Source of the DNA: Sediminihabitans luteus
GTDB lineage: Bacteria > Actinomycetota > Actinomycetes > Actinomycetales > Cellulomonadaceae
Length of the DNA: 64,000 bases
Direction: 5' to 3'
Assembly: GCF_002797595.1 (NCBI RefSeq)
Contig: NZ_PGFE01000001.1
Coordinates: 1,054,001-1,118,000 of the forward strand
Shown: in pieces, positions 9,383 through 17,374 of the stretch
How positions within the stretch are numbered: position 1 is the first letter of the stretch
How the letters are laid out: the number at the start of each line of letters is the position of its first letter
Notes under the pieces: generated by a model
Databases searched by the model: none
Seen by the model: the letters and a program-made list of their open reading frames with translations, nothing else
Told to the model about the DNA's origin: nothing
Made by a program: the position numbers and the translations under genes

Positions 9383-10300
9383 GTGGAGACGATCATGCAG
9401 AAGGCACTGCTGCCCGCCATGGTGAAGAACTACCTCGATGGGACGTTCGACCAGGTCGCGGGCTTCGTCGTGCGCGCCGCCGACGCACGCGAGGCGCGCA
9501 CCCCGGCCGACCTGTTCGACCTGTTCGGCCTCGGGTTCCCCGGGAGCCCCTTCACCCGCGACGCGGAGCACGTCGACATGCTCCTGTACCCGCTGACCGC
9601 GCAGCTGCGGCACGAGGACGCGACCGGCGGCGTGGACCAGGAGTCCCGCGCGATCACCGGTGGGCCGTTCGTGGATCGGCCGCCGTTCAACGGGACCGGG
9701 TTCACCGCGTGGTCGGGCGGCATCGTCCCGCTGTACTGGCTCGTCTCGTCGCGGGTCCCCCGCGGCAGCGAGATCCATCGCTTCACCCGCGCCGGGACCT
9801 CGCGCCTGGTCGCGCGGTACGTCGACGTCGCGACCGGCTGGGTCTCCTGGACCGACGTGGTCGAACCTCCGGGTCCGTACATCTCGCCGTGCACCGGAGC
9901 GATCACCGACTATCGGGGCAAGATGTACAGCGCCGACGTCCTCGAGAACGGTCGCGTCGTCCTCGCGGCCGAGGAGTACGCCGGCCCGGGATTCACCTCC
10001 ACCCCGGCCGGGCGCTGGCGCGCCGAGGTGGATCGCGCCGAGGTCGGCGAGATCTTCGAGCTCTCGATGGTCGGGGTCGTCCAGGGCCTCCCGGTCCGCG
10101 TGATCGGACAGTGGACTGTTCAGGACGGCACCCTCATGTACTGGTGCACGTACACGGGGCACGACGCCGACTTCGCCGAGGGCCTGGGCTGGCGCAAGCT
10201 CGACGCCGGGGTCTACGACGTGTTCGTGCCCGCAACAGATGTCGACCGGCTCCAGCACATCCAGCTGATCCCGGACGAATGGGCGTTGCCGTCGTCCTGA
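9383..10300 (+). CDS. Hypothetical protein, unknown function
   Basis: The protein has 305 residues and I do not recognise it. It has no signal peptide or membrane segment. The N-terminal 90 residues are mixed, then come aromatic-rich beta-type stretches (GTGFTAWSGGIVPLYWLVSSR, MYWCTYTGHDADF) and an ending DVFVPATDVDRLQHIQLIPDEW. The many Trp/Tyr/Gly turns suggest a beta-rich fold. The GTG at 9383 is chosen because a TAGGGT box sits 7 bases before it. It is followed 51 bp later by another unknown gene on the same strand. The pair separates the haem cluster from a two-component system and looks like accessory cargo, but nothing identifies a mobile element. Confidence 0.6.
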   Translation: METIMQKALLPAMVKNYLDGTFDQVAGFVVRAADAREARTPADLFDLFGLGFPGSPFTRDAEHVDMLLYPLTAQLRHEDATGGVDQESRAITGGPFVDRPPFNGTGFTAWSGGIVPLYWLVSSRVPRGSEIHRFTRAGTSRLVARYVDVATGWVSWTDVVEPPGPYISPCTGAITDYRGKMYSADVLENGRVVLAAEEYAGPGFTSTPAGRWRAEVDRAEVGEIFELSMVGVVQGLPVRVIGQWTVQDGTLMYWCTYTGHDADFAEGLGWRKLDAGVYDVFVPATDVDRLQHIQLIPDEWALPSS

Positions 10301-10351
10301 CATCTGGAAGACACCTTCCATGTTTCGCAGGACCCGTGGCATTCTGGCGCG

Positions 10352-10840
10352 ATGCCGGAGAACCTCGCCCGCCGCATACTCGACCAACCCGCCTGGACAC
10401 GGCCGTCCTACCGCGCGCTGAGCGCCTACGACGGACCGGTCCCGCCGGGCTTCGTCGTGACGGCGGCGATCCCCACGTCCGCGGACATCCGCGTCGCCGC
10501 GTCGAACTACGGGGTGCGGTACGTCGTGGCGTTCATGAACCAGACCGCGCGCTACCTCGCGGACTTCACGGACGACCCGACGGGCACCGAGGTCGCGGTG
10601 CTCCCGGGGGCCGTGTTCGCCGCGGCCGGGTCGCTGCGTCCTCCGGGCCTCGACTTCGACGTGCTCATCGCGGTCGAGATGCTGCGCGAGCCCGGACCCG
10701 AGCCCGAGTGGCCCGCCGAGAACCACCTCATCGAGCAGATGATCCTCGACGACCTCGCGAGCACGGAGCCGTTCGTCAAGCGCGACTGCGCGCGGTTCTC
10801 GGGACCGATCGACGTCGAGGTCCCCGACTTCGTCGACTGA
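10352..10840 (+). CDS. Hypothetical protein, possibly ADP-ribosyltransferase-like fold
   Basis: 162 residues, no signal peptide. The order of blocks VPPGFVVTAAIPTSADIRVA, then YVVAFMNQTARYLADFT, then GTEVAVLPGAVFAAAG recalls the core of small ADP-ribosyltransferases (pGFvSTS ... EVLLPpgt.F). The catalytic glutamate pair is not convincing, because TEV stands where ExE is expected. This is pattern reading only; an unrelated beta fold is equally possible. The start ATG follows CATTCT plus 6 bases, a weak leaderless-type promoter. It lies downstream of the other unknown gene and may be functionally paired with it. Confidence 0.55.
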   Translation: MPENLARRILDQPAWTRPSYRALSAYDGPVPPGFVVTAAIPTSADIRVAASNYGVRYVVAFMNQTARYLADFTDDPTGTEVAVLPGAVFAAAGSLRPPGLDFDVLIAVEMLREPGPEPEWPAENHLIEQMILDDLASTEPFVKRDCARFSGPIDVEVPDFVD

Positions 10841-10856
10841 TCGGGGCGTCGGCGCG

Positions 10857-12104
10857 TCAGCCGTCCGAGGGCCACGCGGCGGGCACGCGCACCGTGGCGC
10901 GCGTCGGGCCGCCCGCGGGGCTCACCAGGTCGAGCGTCCCGTCGAACGCGGCGAGCCGTCGGGCCACGCCCGCCAGGCCGGTGCCGCGGGTCGCGTCGGC
11001 ACCGCCGGTGCCGTCGTCCGACACCACGACGACGAGGTCCGCGCCGTCCCGGGTCACGTCGACCGACGCGGCGCCGACGCCTGCGTGCTTGGCGACGTTC
11101 GCGAGGAGCTCGGCGACCGCGAAGTAGGCCGCGGACTCGACGCTCGGCAGCGGGCGTGCGTCGAGCGCACCGACGACGTCGACGTCGAGGCCGGTCGCGA
11201 CGGCCTGCGAGCGCACCGCGTCGACGAGCCCCCGGTCGGCGAGCACGGGCGGGTGGATCCCCCGGACGAGGTCGCGCAGCTCCTGCAACGCCGCGGACGA
11301 CGTCGCGCGGGCGTCCTGCAGGAGCGCGCGGGCGGCCTCGGGGTCCGTGTCGAGGAGGCGCTCGGCCGCGGCGAGCGTCATGCCCGTGGCGACGATCCGC
11401 GCCTGGGCGCCGTCGTGCAGGTCGCGCTCGATGCGGCGGACCTCCGACGCCTGGTGGTCGACGGCGTCAGCGCGGGAGCGTGCGAGGTGCTCGACGCGCC
11501 GCTCGAGGTCGCGCGCGCGGTGCCCGAGGACGGCACGCACCCACCGGGCGTGCAGGCGCACGAACCACGCGGCGGCGGCGAACCCGCACACCACCTGGAC
11601 CACGCCGAGCACCGCCGCGATCCCGGCGGCGGTCTGGCTCGTGAGAGGCACGAAGAGGTACCAATTGCCGTCCCACGTGGCGGCGGGCTCCCACAGGCCC
11701 AGGAGCACGACGCCCCAGACGCCGTTCGCCACGAGCGCGAGAGGCAGGAGCGCGATCGCCAGCCCGACCACCGGGTCGGCCAGGTGCCACCCGAGGTCGC
11801 GCCACGTCGCGCCGTCGCGCAGCGCGGTCCAGGACCAGCGCGCGGCGCCCCGGAACCCCGGGGTCCGCACGGGCTGCGGACCGTACGCCTCGGTCACCTC
11901 GACGCCCGACCAGCGCAGCGCGTGCCGCCGCTGCCACCGGGCGTCGCCCCGCACGGCCGCGAGCGCCCCGGGGGCGAGCAGGATCCCGACGCCCAGGAAC
12001 GACAGGACCACCACGACGAGCGCCCACGCGAGCACGAGGATCTCGAGGATGGCGCGGCCGGCCAGGAGGGTCCCGCGCCAGACGGCGCGTGCGGCGGTGG
12101 TCAT
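10857..12104 (-). CDS. Sensor histidine kinase (HisKA_3/NarL-DesK class)
   Basis: The membrane kinase has 415 residues. The N-terminal half carries about four hydrophobic segments (residues 15-45, 115-135, 150-175, 185-205). The HisKA_3 phosphoacceptor is in RRIERDLHDGAQARIV, and a HATPase_c domain (AVAELLANVAKHAG N-box; VVSDDGTGGADATRGTGLAGVARR G-boxes) ends the protein. The ATG at 12104 gives the TM-first N-terminus MTTAARAVWRG. It is divergent from its probable response regulator 94 bp away; the two presumably control an envelope function such as the adjacent MMPL exporter. The signal is unknown. Confidence 0.92.
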   Translation of the reverse strand: MTTAARAVWRGTLLAGRAILEILVLAWALVVVVLSFLGVGILLAPGALAAVRGDARWQRRHALRWSGVEVTEAYGPQPVRTPGFRGAARWSWTALRDGATWRDLGWHLADPVVGLAIALLPLALVANGVWGVVLLGLWEPAATWDGNWYLFVPLTSQTAAGIAAVLGVVQVVCGFAAAAWFVRLHARWVRAVLGHRARDLERRVEHLARSRADAVDHQASEVRRIERDLHDGAQARIVATGMTLAAAERLLDTDPEAARALLQDARATSSAALQELRDLVRGIHPPVLADRGLVDAVRSQAVATGLDVDVVGALDARPLPSVESAAYFAVAELLANVAKHAGVGAASVDVTRDGADLVVVVSDDGTGGADATRGTGLAGVARRLAAFDGTLDLVSPAGGPTRATVRVPAAWPSDG

Positions 12105-12185
12105 GGGACCACCCTGCCCGACTTCCGGTGCCGGTGTCGGTGGTGCCTGCACCCGGATCCGGCGGTGCTCGCGCTCGGCGACACC

Positions 12186-12198
12186 TAGACTCCGGCGC
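12186..12198 (+). promoter_or_regulatory. Leaderless promoter of response regulator
   Basis: TAGACT at 12186-12191, then 7 bases, then ATG at 12199. There is no ribosome-binding site ahead of the ATG, as expected for a leaderless mRNA. The same TAGACT box precedes the gene at 27942. Confidence 0.6.
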
Positions 12199-12840
12199 AT
12201 GCGCGTCGTCCTCGCCGAAGACCAGTACCTGCTGCGCGACGGCCTCGTGCGCTTGCTCGACGCGCACGGCATCGAGGTGGTGGCGGCCGTCGCGCACGGC
12301 GACGAGATCGTTCCCGCCGTCGTCGAGCACGCCCCCGACCTGGCCCTGCTCGACGTGCGCCTGCCCCCGTCGTTCACCGACGAGGGCCTGCGTGCCGCCC
12401 TGGCGCTGCGCGCCGAGAGGCCGCTGCCGGTCATGATCCTGTCCCAGTACGTCGAGCAGCTGTACGTCGACGAGCTGCTCGCGGGCGGGGGCGCGGGGGT
12501 CGGCTACCTGCTCAAGGACCGCGTGTTCGACGACGTCCAGTTCGTCGGCGCGCTGCGCACCGTGCAGGCGGGCGGCACGGTCGTCGACCCCCAGGTGGTC
12601 GAGGCGCTCATGGCGCGCCGCACCGCCCAGGGCCGGCTCGACCGCCTCACGCCGCGCGAGCGGGAGGTGCTCGCGACGATGGCGGAGGGCGACGCGAACG
12701 CGGCGATCGCGGCGCGACTGTTCGTCACGGAGAAGGCCGTCGCGAAGCACATCAACGCGATCTTCACGAAGCTCGACCTCCCGCCCGCGACGTCGGCGTC
12801 GCGCCGCGTCGCCGCCGTGCTCACCTACCTGCGGGGCTGA
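12199..12840 (+). CDS. LuxR/NarL-family response regulator
   Basis: 213 residues. The receiver domain starts MRVVLAEDQYLLRDGL with the acidic pair, the phosphoacceptor aspartate is in ALLDVRLPP (about residue 54), and the conserved lysine is in GYLLKDRVFD. The C-terminal LuxR helix-turn-helix starts RLTPREREVLATMAEGDANAAIAARL. The ATG is fixed by a leaderless promoter 7 bases upstream. It partners the divergent histidine kinase. Its 3' end overlaps the tail of the convergent MMPL gene by about 20 bp, so the two transcripts may interfere. Confidence 0.93.
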   Translation: MRVVLAEDQYLLRDGLVRLLDAHGIEVVAAVAHGDEIVPAVVEHAPDLALLDVRLPPSFTDEGLRAALALRAERPLPVMILSQYVEQLYVDELLAGGGAGVGYLLKDRVFDDVQFVGALRTVQAGGTVVDPQVVEALMARRTAQGRLDRLTPREREVLATMAEGDANAAIAARLFVTEKAVAKHINAIFTKLDLPPATSASRRVAAVLTYLRG

Positions 12841-14956
12841 CCTCCGCGCGGCGGGCGCGGACGCCGGGCCACCACAGCCACCGGCGCGCGAGCAGCATGA
12901 GCGCGGGCAGCGTCACGAGGCGCACGAGCGTCGCGTCGAGCAGCACGCCGACGGCGAGGCCGATCCCGAGCTGCTTGAGCTCGATGAAGCTCAGCAGGCC
13001 GAAGATCGAGAACACCGCGACCATCACGACGGCCGCGCTCGTGACCGCGCCCGCGGTCCCGACGACGCCCGCGCGGATCGCCTCCGCGGCCCCGACCCCC
13101 CGCTGCGCGTGCTCGCGGATCCGGCTCACGACGAACACGTGGTAGTCGAGCGAGAGGCCCGAGAGCACCACGAACACCAGGAGCGGGATCCAGGAGACCA
13201 CGTGCCCGCTCGACGGGAACCCGAGGGCCTCGGCCCACGAGCCCTGCGCCACCGCGGTGAGGATCCCGAAGGTCGCGCCGAGCGACAGGAGGTTCAGCAC
13301 GACCGTGAGCCCGGCGACCGCGAGCGACCGGAACGCGAGGAGCATCACCCCGAAGGTCAGGGCGAGCACCGCGGCGACGACGACGGGCATGGCCCGCTGG
13401 AGGTTGGCCGTGAAGTCGGCGTCCTGCGCCGCCTCGCCCGTGACCCCGACGAAGCTCGCGCCGGTCGCGTCGCGGACCGCGGGGACGTCGTCCGCCCGGA
13501 CCTGGTCGAGCGGTTCGTCGAGAGGGACGACGGCGGTGCGGCCGTCGTCCGACACCCAGGGGTCCGCCGCGGCGGGCAGGTCGGCGATGCCCGCGAGCAG
13601 CGCGTCCTCCTGGCCCGCGGGGACCTGCACGACGAGCTGGACGGCGGACGCCTGCTCGGGGTACGCCGCGACGAGTCGGTCGTACGACTGCATGGTCGAC
13701 AGGGTGCGCGGGAAGTCGGCGACGGTCGTGTTGTGCAGCGAGATGCCCAGCAGCGGTGCGGCGAGCGCGACGAGGAGCAGGACGGAGCCGACGGCCCAGC
13801 GGACCGGGCGCGCCAGCACGCGGCGCTGCAGCGCGGGGACGAACCGGGGCTCGCGGCCCGAGAGCCGGCCCAGCAGCGGGACGCGGGGCGCGTCGACCCA
13901 GCGACCGAGGAGCACGAGCATCGCGGGCAGCACGGTGACGGCCGAGACGAGGGCCACGAGCACGACCAGGATCGCGCCGGTCGCGAGCGCGGAGAACGTG
14001 GTGTCCCCCGCGACGTACAGCCCGGCCATGGAGAGCGTGACCGCGATCCCGGACACCACGACCGAGTGCCCCGCCGTGCGGGCGGCGATCGCGACCGCGT
14101 CGACGTCGCCGGCACCCGCGTGCTTCTCCTCGCGGAACCTGCGCAGGTAGAACAGCGAGTAGTCGACGCCCACGGCGAGGCCCACGAGGACGATGAGGTG
14201 CAGCACCATGCCCGGGTCGGGAACCAGGTGCGAGGCGAGCATCCACAGGCCGAGCCCGGACGCGACCGACCCGACGCCGAGCACGAGCGGCACGCCCGCC
14301 ATGACGATCGCGCCGAACACGACCAGGAGGATCAGGAGCGTCAGGGGGATGCTGAGCCCGGTCGCCTTCTCCAGGTCGGCACCGAGCCACTCGTCGAACT
14401 CGACGCCGATCGACGCCGTCCCGACCTCCTCGACGAGGAGGTCGGGGTGGTCGGCCTGGACGTCGGTGACGACGTCCTGCAGCGCGGGGACCTTCGCCTG
14501 CGCGTCGTCCGCGGTGCCCACGAGCCGGGCGCTCACGAGGACGGCGGTGCCGTCGTCCGACGGGACGGGTCCGGTCACGGCGGCGACCTCGTCGAGGGCG
14601 CCGAGGCCCGTCAGGAGGTCGTCCGCGGCGGCGTCGGCCGCCTGCCCCGCGTCGGACGACGCGGTGAGCGGGCCGCCGTCGGGCGACGTGATCAGGACGT
14701 TCTCGACGACCGGGTCGACGTACCCGGCGTCGGCCGCGACCTGCGACGCCCGGCCGGACTCCCCGACGCCGAGGTCGAGGGCCGTCGCGTCGCGCGGGCC
14801 CACCGCCGTGCCGACCCCGAAGGTGAGGGCGACCACGAGCGCCCACAGGCCGATGGCCGTCCACCGGTGGGTCGCGCTCCACAGGGCGACGCGTTCGACG
14901 AGGGGCGTGCGCCGGGCCGGTGGGGCGACGCGCGGGGGTTCGAGTGTCTGGACCAT
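12821..14956 (-). CDS. MMPL/RND-family membrane transporter
   Basis: The 711-residue inner-membrane transporter has the MMPL layout. TM1 lies at about residues 33-50, a large extracytoplasmic loop at 55-180, five or six TM helices at 185-335 with the VGLAVGVDYSLFYLRRFREE signature, a second loop, and a second TM block (520-700) with LLVFVVLSGLSLDYHVFVVSRIREH. MMPL proteins export lipids or hydrophobic drugs with proton motive force; the substrate here is unknown. The two-component genes next to it are the obvious regulator candidates. The ATG at 14956 begins the cytosolic N-terminus MVQTLEPPRVAPP. Confidence 0.92.
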   Translation of the reverse strand: MVQTLEPPRVAPPARRTPLVERVALWSATHRWTAIGLWALVVALTFGVGTAVGPRDATALDLGVGESGRASQVAADAGYVDPVVENVLITSPDGGPLTASSDAGQAADAAADDLLTGLGALDEVAAVTGPVPSDDGTAVLVSARLVGTADDAQAKVPALQDVVTDVQADHPDLLVEEVGTASIGVEFDEWLGADLEKATGLSIPLTLLILLVVFGAIVMAGVPLVLGVGSVASGLGLWMLASHLVPDPGMVLHLIVLVGLAVGVDYSLFYLRRFREEKHAGAGDVDAVAIAARTAGHSVVVSGIAVTLSMAGLYVAGDTTFSALATGAILVVLVALVSAVTVLPAMLVLLGRWVDAPRVPLLGRLSGREPRFVPALQRRVLARPVRWAVGSVLLLVALAAPLLGISLHNTTVADFPRTLSTMQSYDRLVAAYPEQASAVQLVVQVPAGQEDALLAGIADLPAAADPWVSDDGRTAVVPLDEPLDQVRADDVPAVRDATGASFVGVTGEAAQDADFTANLQRAMPVVVAAVLALTFGVMLLAFRSLAVAGLTVVLNLLSLGATFGILTAVAQGSWAEALGFPSSGHVVSWIPLLVFVVLSGLSLDYHVFVVSRIREHAQRGVGAAEAIRAGVVGTAGAVTSAAVVMVAVFSIFGLLSFIELKQLGIGLAVGVLLDATLVRLVTLPALMLLARRWLWWPGVRARRAEVSPAGR

Positions 14957-15028
14957 GAGTCCATCGTTCGTTCCCCGCGCGCCGCCGTCAGTGGTGCAGG
15001 CACCACGATCGTGGCGGGCGCGACACGA

Positions 15029-15727
15029 CTACTCGTCGATCGGCTTGCCCTCGATCACGATCTCGCCCTCGATGACCTCGCCCTGGCGGGACGACCCCGG
15101 CCCGGTCGCGCCGGGACCGGCGGCGCCGAACACGCCCGCGGCGTGCTCGGGGTGCTTGCCGAGGTCGCGCAGCCGGAAGCCGAGCACGATCAGCACGATC
15201 CCGGTCACGACCGCGAAGATGCCGACGATCACCGCGAGCACGCTCACGGTCTGGCTCGGCTTGACGACGCAGGTGACGGCCAGCGCGATGAGCAGCACAC
15301 CGCTGATCGCGCCCCAGATCCACGACCCGCCCTGCGCACGCCGCACGCCGAGGCTCACGACGAGCTGGAACGCGCCGATCACGAACGCCCACAGCGCGAT
15401 GAGCAGCAGGACGACGCCGATCGCGACGTTGGGCAGCAGCACGAGCACGAGGCCGAACCCGAGCCCGAGCACGCCGAGGGTCGTGTTGAACGTGCCGGCC
15501 GCGGTGCCCTTGCGACGGATCCCGTCGATCAGGTTCACGAGGCCGTCGACCATGACGAACACGCCGAACACCTGCACGAGCGCGCGCGAGGTGTCGATGG
15601 GCGCGAAGATCGCGACGAGGCCAAACAGCGCGGTCAGGACGCCGCGCACGACCGGCCAGTACCAGACGCTCTGCGCGAGCTGTCCGAAGTTCGCCGGCAT
15701 CGGCGGTCGTGGTGCGGTGCTGCTCAT
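15029..15727 (-). CDS. HdeD/DUF308 family membrane protein
   Basis: 232 residues with six hydrophobic helices in two repeats of three (FGLVAIFAP..., LGLGFGLVLVLLPNVAIGV..., LIALAVTCVVKPSQTVSVLAVIVG), the DUF308/HdeD pattern. The acidic C-terminal tail ends EGEIVIEGKPIDE. The ATG at 15727 has AGGAGGAAGGA upstream; a longer form is unlikely because the extra N-terminus is hydrophilic and unconserved. HdeD in enterobacteria is linked to acid stress; in actinobacteria the function is unknown. A second HdeD-like gene is present at 26830-27741. Confidence 0.85.
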   Translation of the reverse strand: MSSTAPRPPMPANFGQLAQSVWYWPVVRGVLTALFGLVAIFAPIDTSRALVQVFGVFVMVDGLVNLIDGIRRKGTAAGTFNTTLGVLGLGFGLVLVLLPNVAIGVVLLLIALWAFVIGAFQLVVSLGVRRAQGGSWIWGAISGVLLIALAVTCVVKPSQTVSVLAVIVGIFAVVTGIVLIVLGFRLRDLGKHPEHAAGVFGAAGPGATGPGSSRQGEVIEGEIVIEGKPIDE

Positions 15728-15887
15728 GGGGGTCCTTCCTCCTGTGCCGGACGGCGTCGCGGCTCCGTGCCCATCATCGTGGATCGCCCCATCATCGCGC
15801 GTCCGAGCCATGGTGCGGTGTCGGCGCGCGCGGGCCGGACGCGCCGTCCCGACCGCGCGTCGTCCGGCAGGTTCCCGCCCCGGTGCC

Positions 15888-15893
15888 TACCGT
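15888..15893 (+). promoter_or_regulatory. -10 box for the CopZ-like paralogue
   Basis: TACCGT at 15888-15893 lies 30 bases before the ATG, with GGGAGGACC as ribosome site in between. This gene therefore has a short leader, unlike the many leaderless genes nearby. Confidence 0.4.
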
Positions 15894-15923
15894 GGTCGGG
15901 GGACACCGACCGGGAGGACCGTC

Positions 15924-16238
15924 ATGACGACCGTCACCACGCTGCACGTCCAGGGCATCACCGGGATCGACGACGTCGCGCGGGTCCGTGCCGCGCTCGA
16001 GGGGGTCGCGGGCACGCAGGAGGTCGCGGTCGAGCTCCGGGCGGGCCGCCCCGCCCAGGTGCGGGTCCACTCGCACGGCCTGCTCGACGACGTCGCGCTG
16101 CGGGCCGCGGTCGAGGACGCCGGGCTCACGGTGGCCGCGGTCGACGTCGCGCCCGACGCCGAGGCGCTCGAGCGTGCCACGCAGGCCGCCGCGATGCAGG
16201 CCGCCCACGACTCCGCGGTACGCGCCGGGGGCGCCTGA
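15924..16238 (+). CDS. CopZ-like HMA-fold protein lacking the CxxC metal site
   Basis: 104 residues. It aligns end to end with the genuine CopZ encoded at 17375. Both start MTTVTTL, then a hydrophobic-Gly-hydrophobic strand, VAVELRAGRPAQVRVHS versus VSVELRVGQASRVTVTS, LLDDVALRAAVEDAGL versus LDEAELREAVDESGY, and an Ala/Gln/Glu-rich helix. Where CopZ has GMTCGAC this protein has GITGIDD, so both copper-binding cysteines are gone, and the Cys-rich C-terminal tail is missing. It is therefore a duplicated copy that cannot bind copper in the standard way. It may be decaying, or be a regulator or scaffold. The ATG is supported by GGGAGGACC. Confidence 0.8.
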   Translation: MTTVTTLHVQGITGIDDVARVRAALEGVAGTQEVAVELRAGRPAQVRVHSHGLLDDVALRAAVEDAGLTVAAVDVAPDAEALERATQAAAMQAAHDSAVRAGGA

Positions 16239-16307
16239 GCACCGTCCACAGGGCGCCGGGGAGTTCTCCCCCTACCGGAGGCGCGGGTTCGTGCGATGCT
16301 GCATCCC

Positions 16308-16349
16308 ATGTCTCGTGAGCGTCGACGACCTCCCGTCGTGGGGGGATGA
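16308..16349 (+). CDS. 13-codon upstream ORF coupled to the next gene
   Basis: ATG at 16308 opens a 13-residue frame (MSRERRRPPVVGG) whose TGA at 16347-16349 overlaps the ATG of the following membrane-protein gene (ATGA). GATGCT at 16295-16300 sits 7 bases before the ATG, the spacing of a leaderless promoter. The peptide would be read first and ribosomes would then reinitiate. It could be a true leader peptide, or simply the way a leaderless message reaches the downstream gene. The sequence shows the overlap; translation is inferred. Confidence 0.35.
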   Translation: MSRERRRPPVVGG

Positions 16350-16870
16350 CGATGGCACCGAGGTCGCCGTCCGAGCTCGCGGCCTGGCAGGCCCGCCGCT
16401 GGGGGCGCGTGGACGACCTCATGACGGTGTACCTCCTCGGGTGCGTCGCGGTGCAGATCCTGCTCGTCGTCGTCGTCGCGCCGATCCTCGGTGCGACGGT
16501 GGGCAGCGACGCCATGTCGCAGGTCCCCGGGATCGCGCTCGTCCGCTGGCTCGCCTGGCCCCCGGCGCTCCTCTTCGCTTGGATCGTCTGGCTCGTGCTC
16601 CCGCTGCCCCGGGTCTTGCGTCCGTCGCGGACCACCGCGACCGTCCGGCGTCCGGCGTTCGGGCGCGGGCTCGTCCTGCTGTACGGCGCGGTGGGCCTCG
16701 TGGTCACCGCGGGGCAGTCCGTGCTCTTCACCTCCGAGGACGGCGGCCCCGTCGCCTCGGGCTGGGTCGCGGTCGTCATGCTGGTCCTGCTCGGGGTCCT
16801 CGTGCTGCGGATCGTCCTCGGCGGCCTCCGCCTCCTGCCCCGTGCGTGGCGGGTCGCCCCCGCCGCCTGA
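16346..16870 (+). CDS. Hypothetical four-TM membrane protein
   Basis: 174 residues, with hydrophobic segments at about 26-48, 64-90, 106-122 and 134-160 and short charged ends. There is no recognisable domain. The ATG at 16346 overlaps the stop of a 13-codon upstream ORF (ATGA); a second ATG six bases later is in frame. It lies between the Cys-less CopZ paralogue and csoR on the same strand, so it could belong to copper handling, but it carries no Met- or His-rich metal motif and the link is positional only. Confidence 0.7.
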   Translation: MTMAPRSPSELAAWQARRWGRVDDLMTVYLLGCVAVQILLVVVVAPILGATVGSDAMSQVPGIALVRWLAWPPALLFAWIVWLVLPLPRVLRPSRTTATVRRPAFGRGLVLLYGAVGLVVTAGQSVLFTSEDGGPVASGWVAVVMLVLLGVLVLRIVLGGLRLLPRAWRVAPAA

Positions 16871-16902
16871 CCTGCCACGGCGGCCTCGGCCGCGAGGCCC
16901 GC

Positions 16903-16931
16903 TTGACCCAGGTACCCCAGGGGGGTACCTT
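16903..16931 (+). promoter_or_regulatory. csoR promoter
   Basis: TTGACC (16903-16908), 17-base spacer, TACCTT (16926-16931): a good sigma-70-type promoter. The first CsoR box fills the spacer and touches the -10 box, so bound repressor would block polymerase. Confidence 0.7.
16913..16927. promoter_or_regulatory. CsoR operator 1
   Basis: TACCCCAGGGGGGTA, a GC-tract palindrome with TA ends typical of CsoR boxes (TAnCCC...GGGnTA). It lies between -35 and -10 of the csoR promoter. Copper(I) binding to CsoR is known to release such sites. Confidence 0.75.
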
Positions 16932-16934
16932 CGA

Positions 16935-16953
16935 GATACCCCCACCGGGTATC
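16935..16953. promoter_or_regulatory. CsoR operator 2
   Basis: GATACCCCCACCGGGTATC, a second CsoR-type palindrome just downstream of the -10 box and 16 bases before the csoR start codon. Its centre is about 24 bp from that of operator 1, so cooperative binding of two tetramers is plausible. Confidence 0.75.
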
Positions 16954-16968
16954 ACGAAGGAGCCTGCC

Positions 16969-17298
16969 ATGACCGACCCCACCGCGAGCGGCATCGCTGA
17001 CGAGACCCCCGCGCCCCCGCACGGGTACACGCCCGACAAGGACGCGTACCTCAAGCGCATGCGCCGCATCGAGGGCCAGGTTCGCGGCATCGCCCGGATG
17101 ATCGAGGACGACACCTACTGCATCGACGTCCTCACGCAGGTCTCCGCCGTGACCAAGGCGCTCCAGGCCGTGAGCATCGGCCTCGTCGAGGACCACCTCG
17201 GCCACTGCGTCGTCAGCGCGGCGCGCAGCTCCGAGGCCGAGGGCGCCGCGAAGGTCAAGGAGGCCGCCGACGCGATCTCCCGCCTCGTGCGCAGCTGA
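16969..17298 (+). CDS. csoR: Copper-sensing repressor CsoR
   Basis: The 109-residue four-helix DUF156 repressor has the Cu(I) ligands C-H-C in the expected places: Cys in DDTYCIDVL (about residue 49) and the pair in EDHLGHCVVSA (His about 74, Cys 78). The RRIEGQVRGIARMI helix contacts DNA. The ATG at 16969 follows GAAGGAG by six bases. It heads the csoR-copZ-copA unit and has two operator palindromes over its own promoter, so it is autoregulated. Copper excess would derepress the chaperone and exporter downstream. Confidence 0.96.
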   Translation: MTDPTASGIADETPAPPHGYTPDKDAYLKRMRRIEGQVRGIARMIEDDTYCIDVLTQVSAVTKALQAVSIGLVEDHLGHCVVSAARSSEAEGAAKVKEAADAISRLVRS

Positions 17299-17374
17299 CC
17301 ACGCGCCGTCCGGCACTGCCCGCACTGCCCGGCACCCACGACCACTCGCACCACCCGCATCCACAGGAGAACCC

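Noticed and set aside
10305-10320. TGGAAG-ACAC-CTTCCA hairpin between the two unknown genes
   Set aside because: The six-base stem is too short to call a terminator or operator with confidence, though a short T-rich run follows.
12821-12840. Frameshift at the overlapping ends of the MMPL and response-regulator genes
   Set aside because: Both C-termini look normal; this is a simple convergent 3' overlap.
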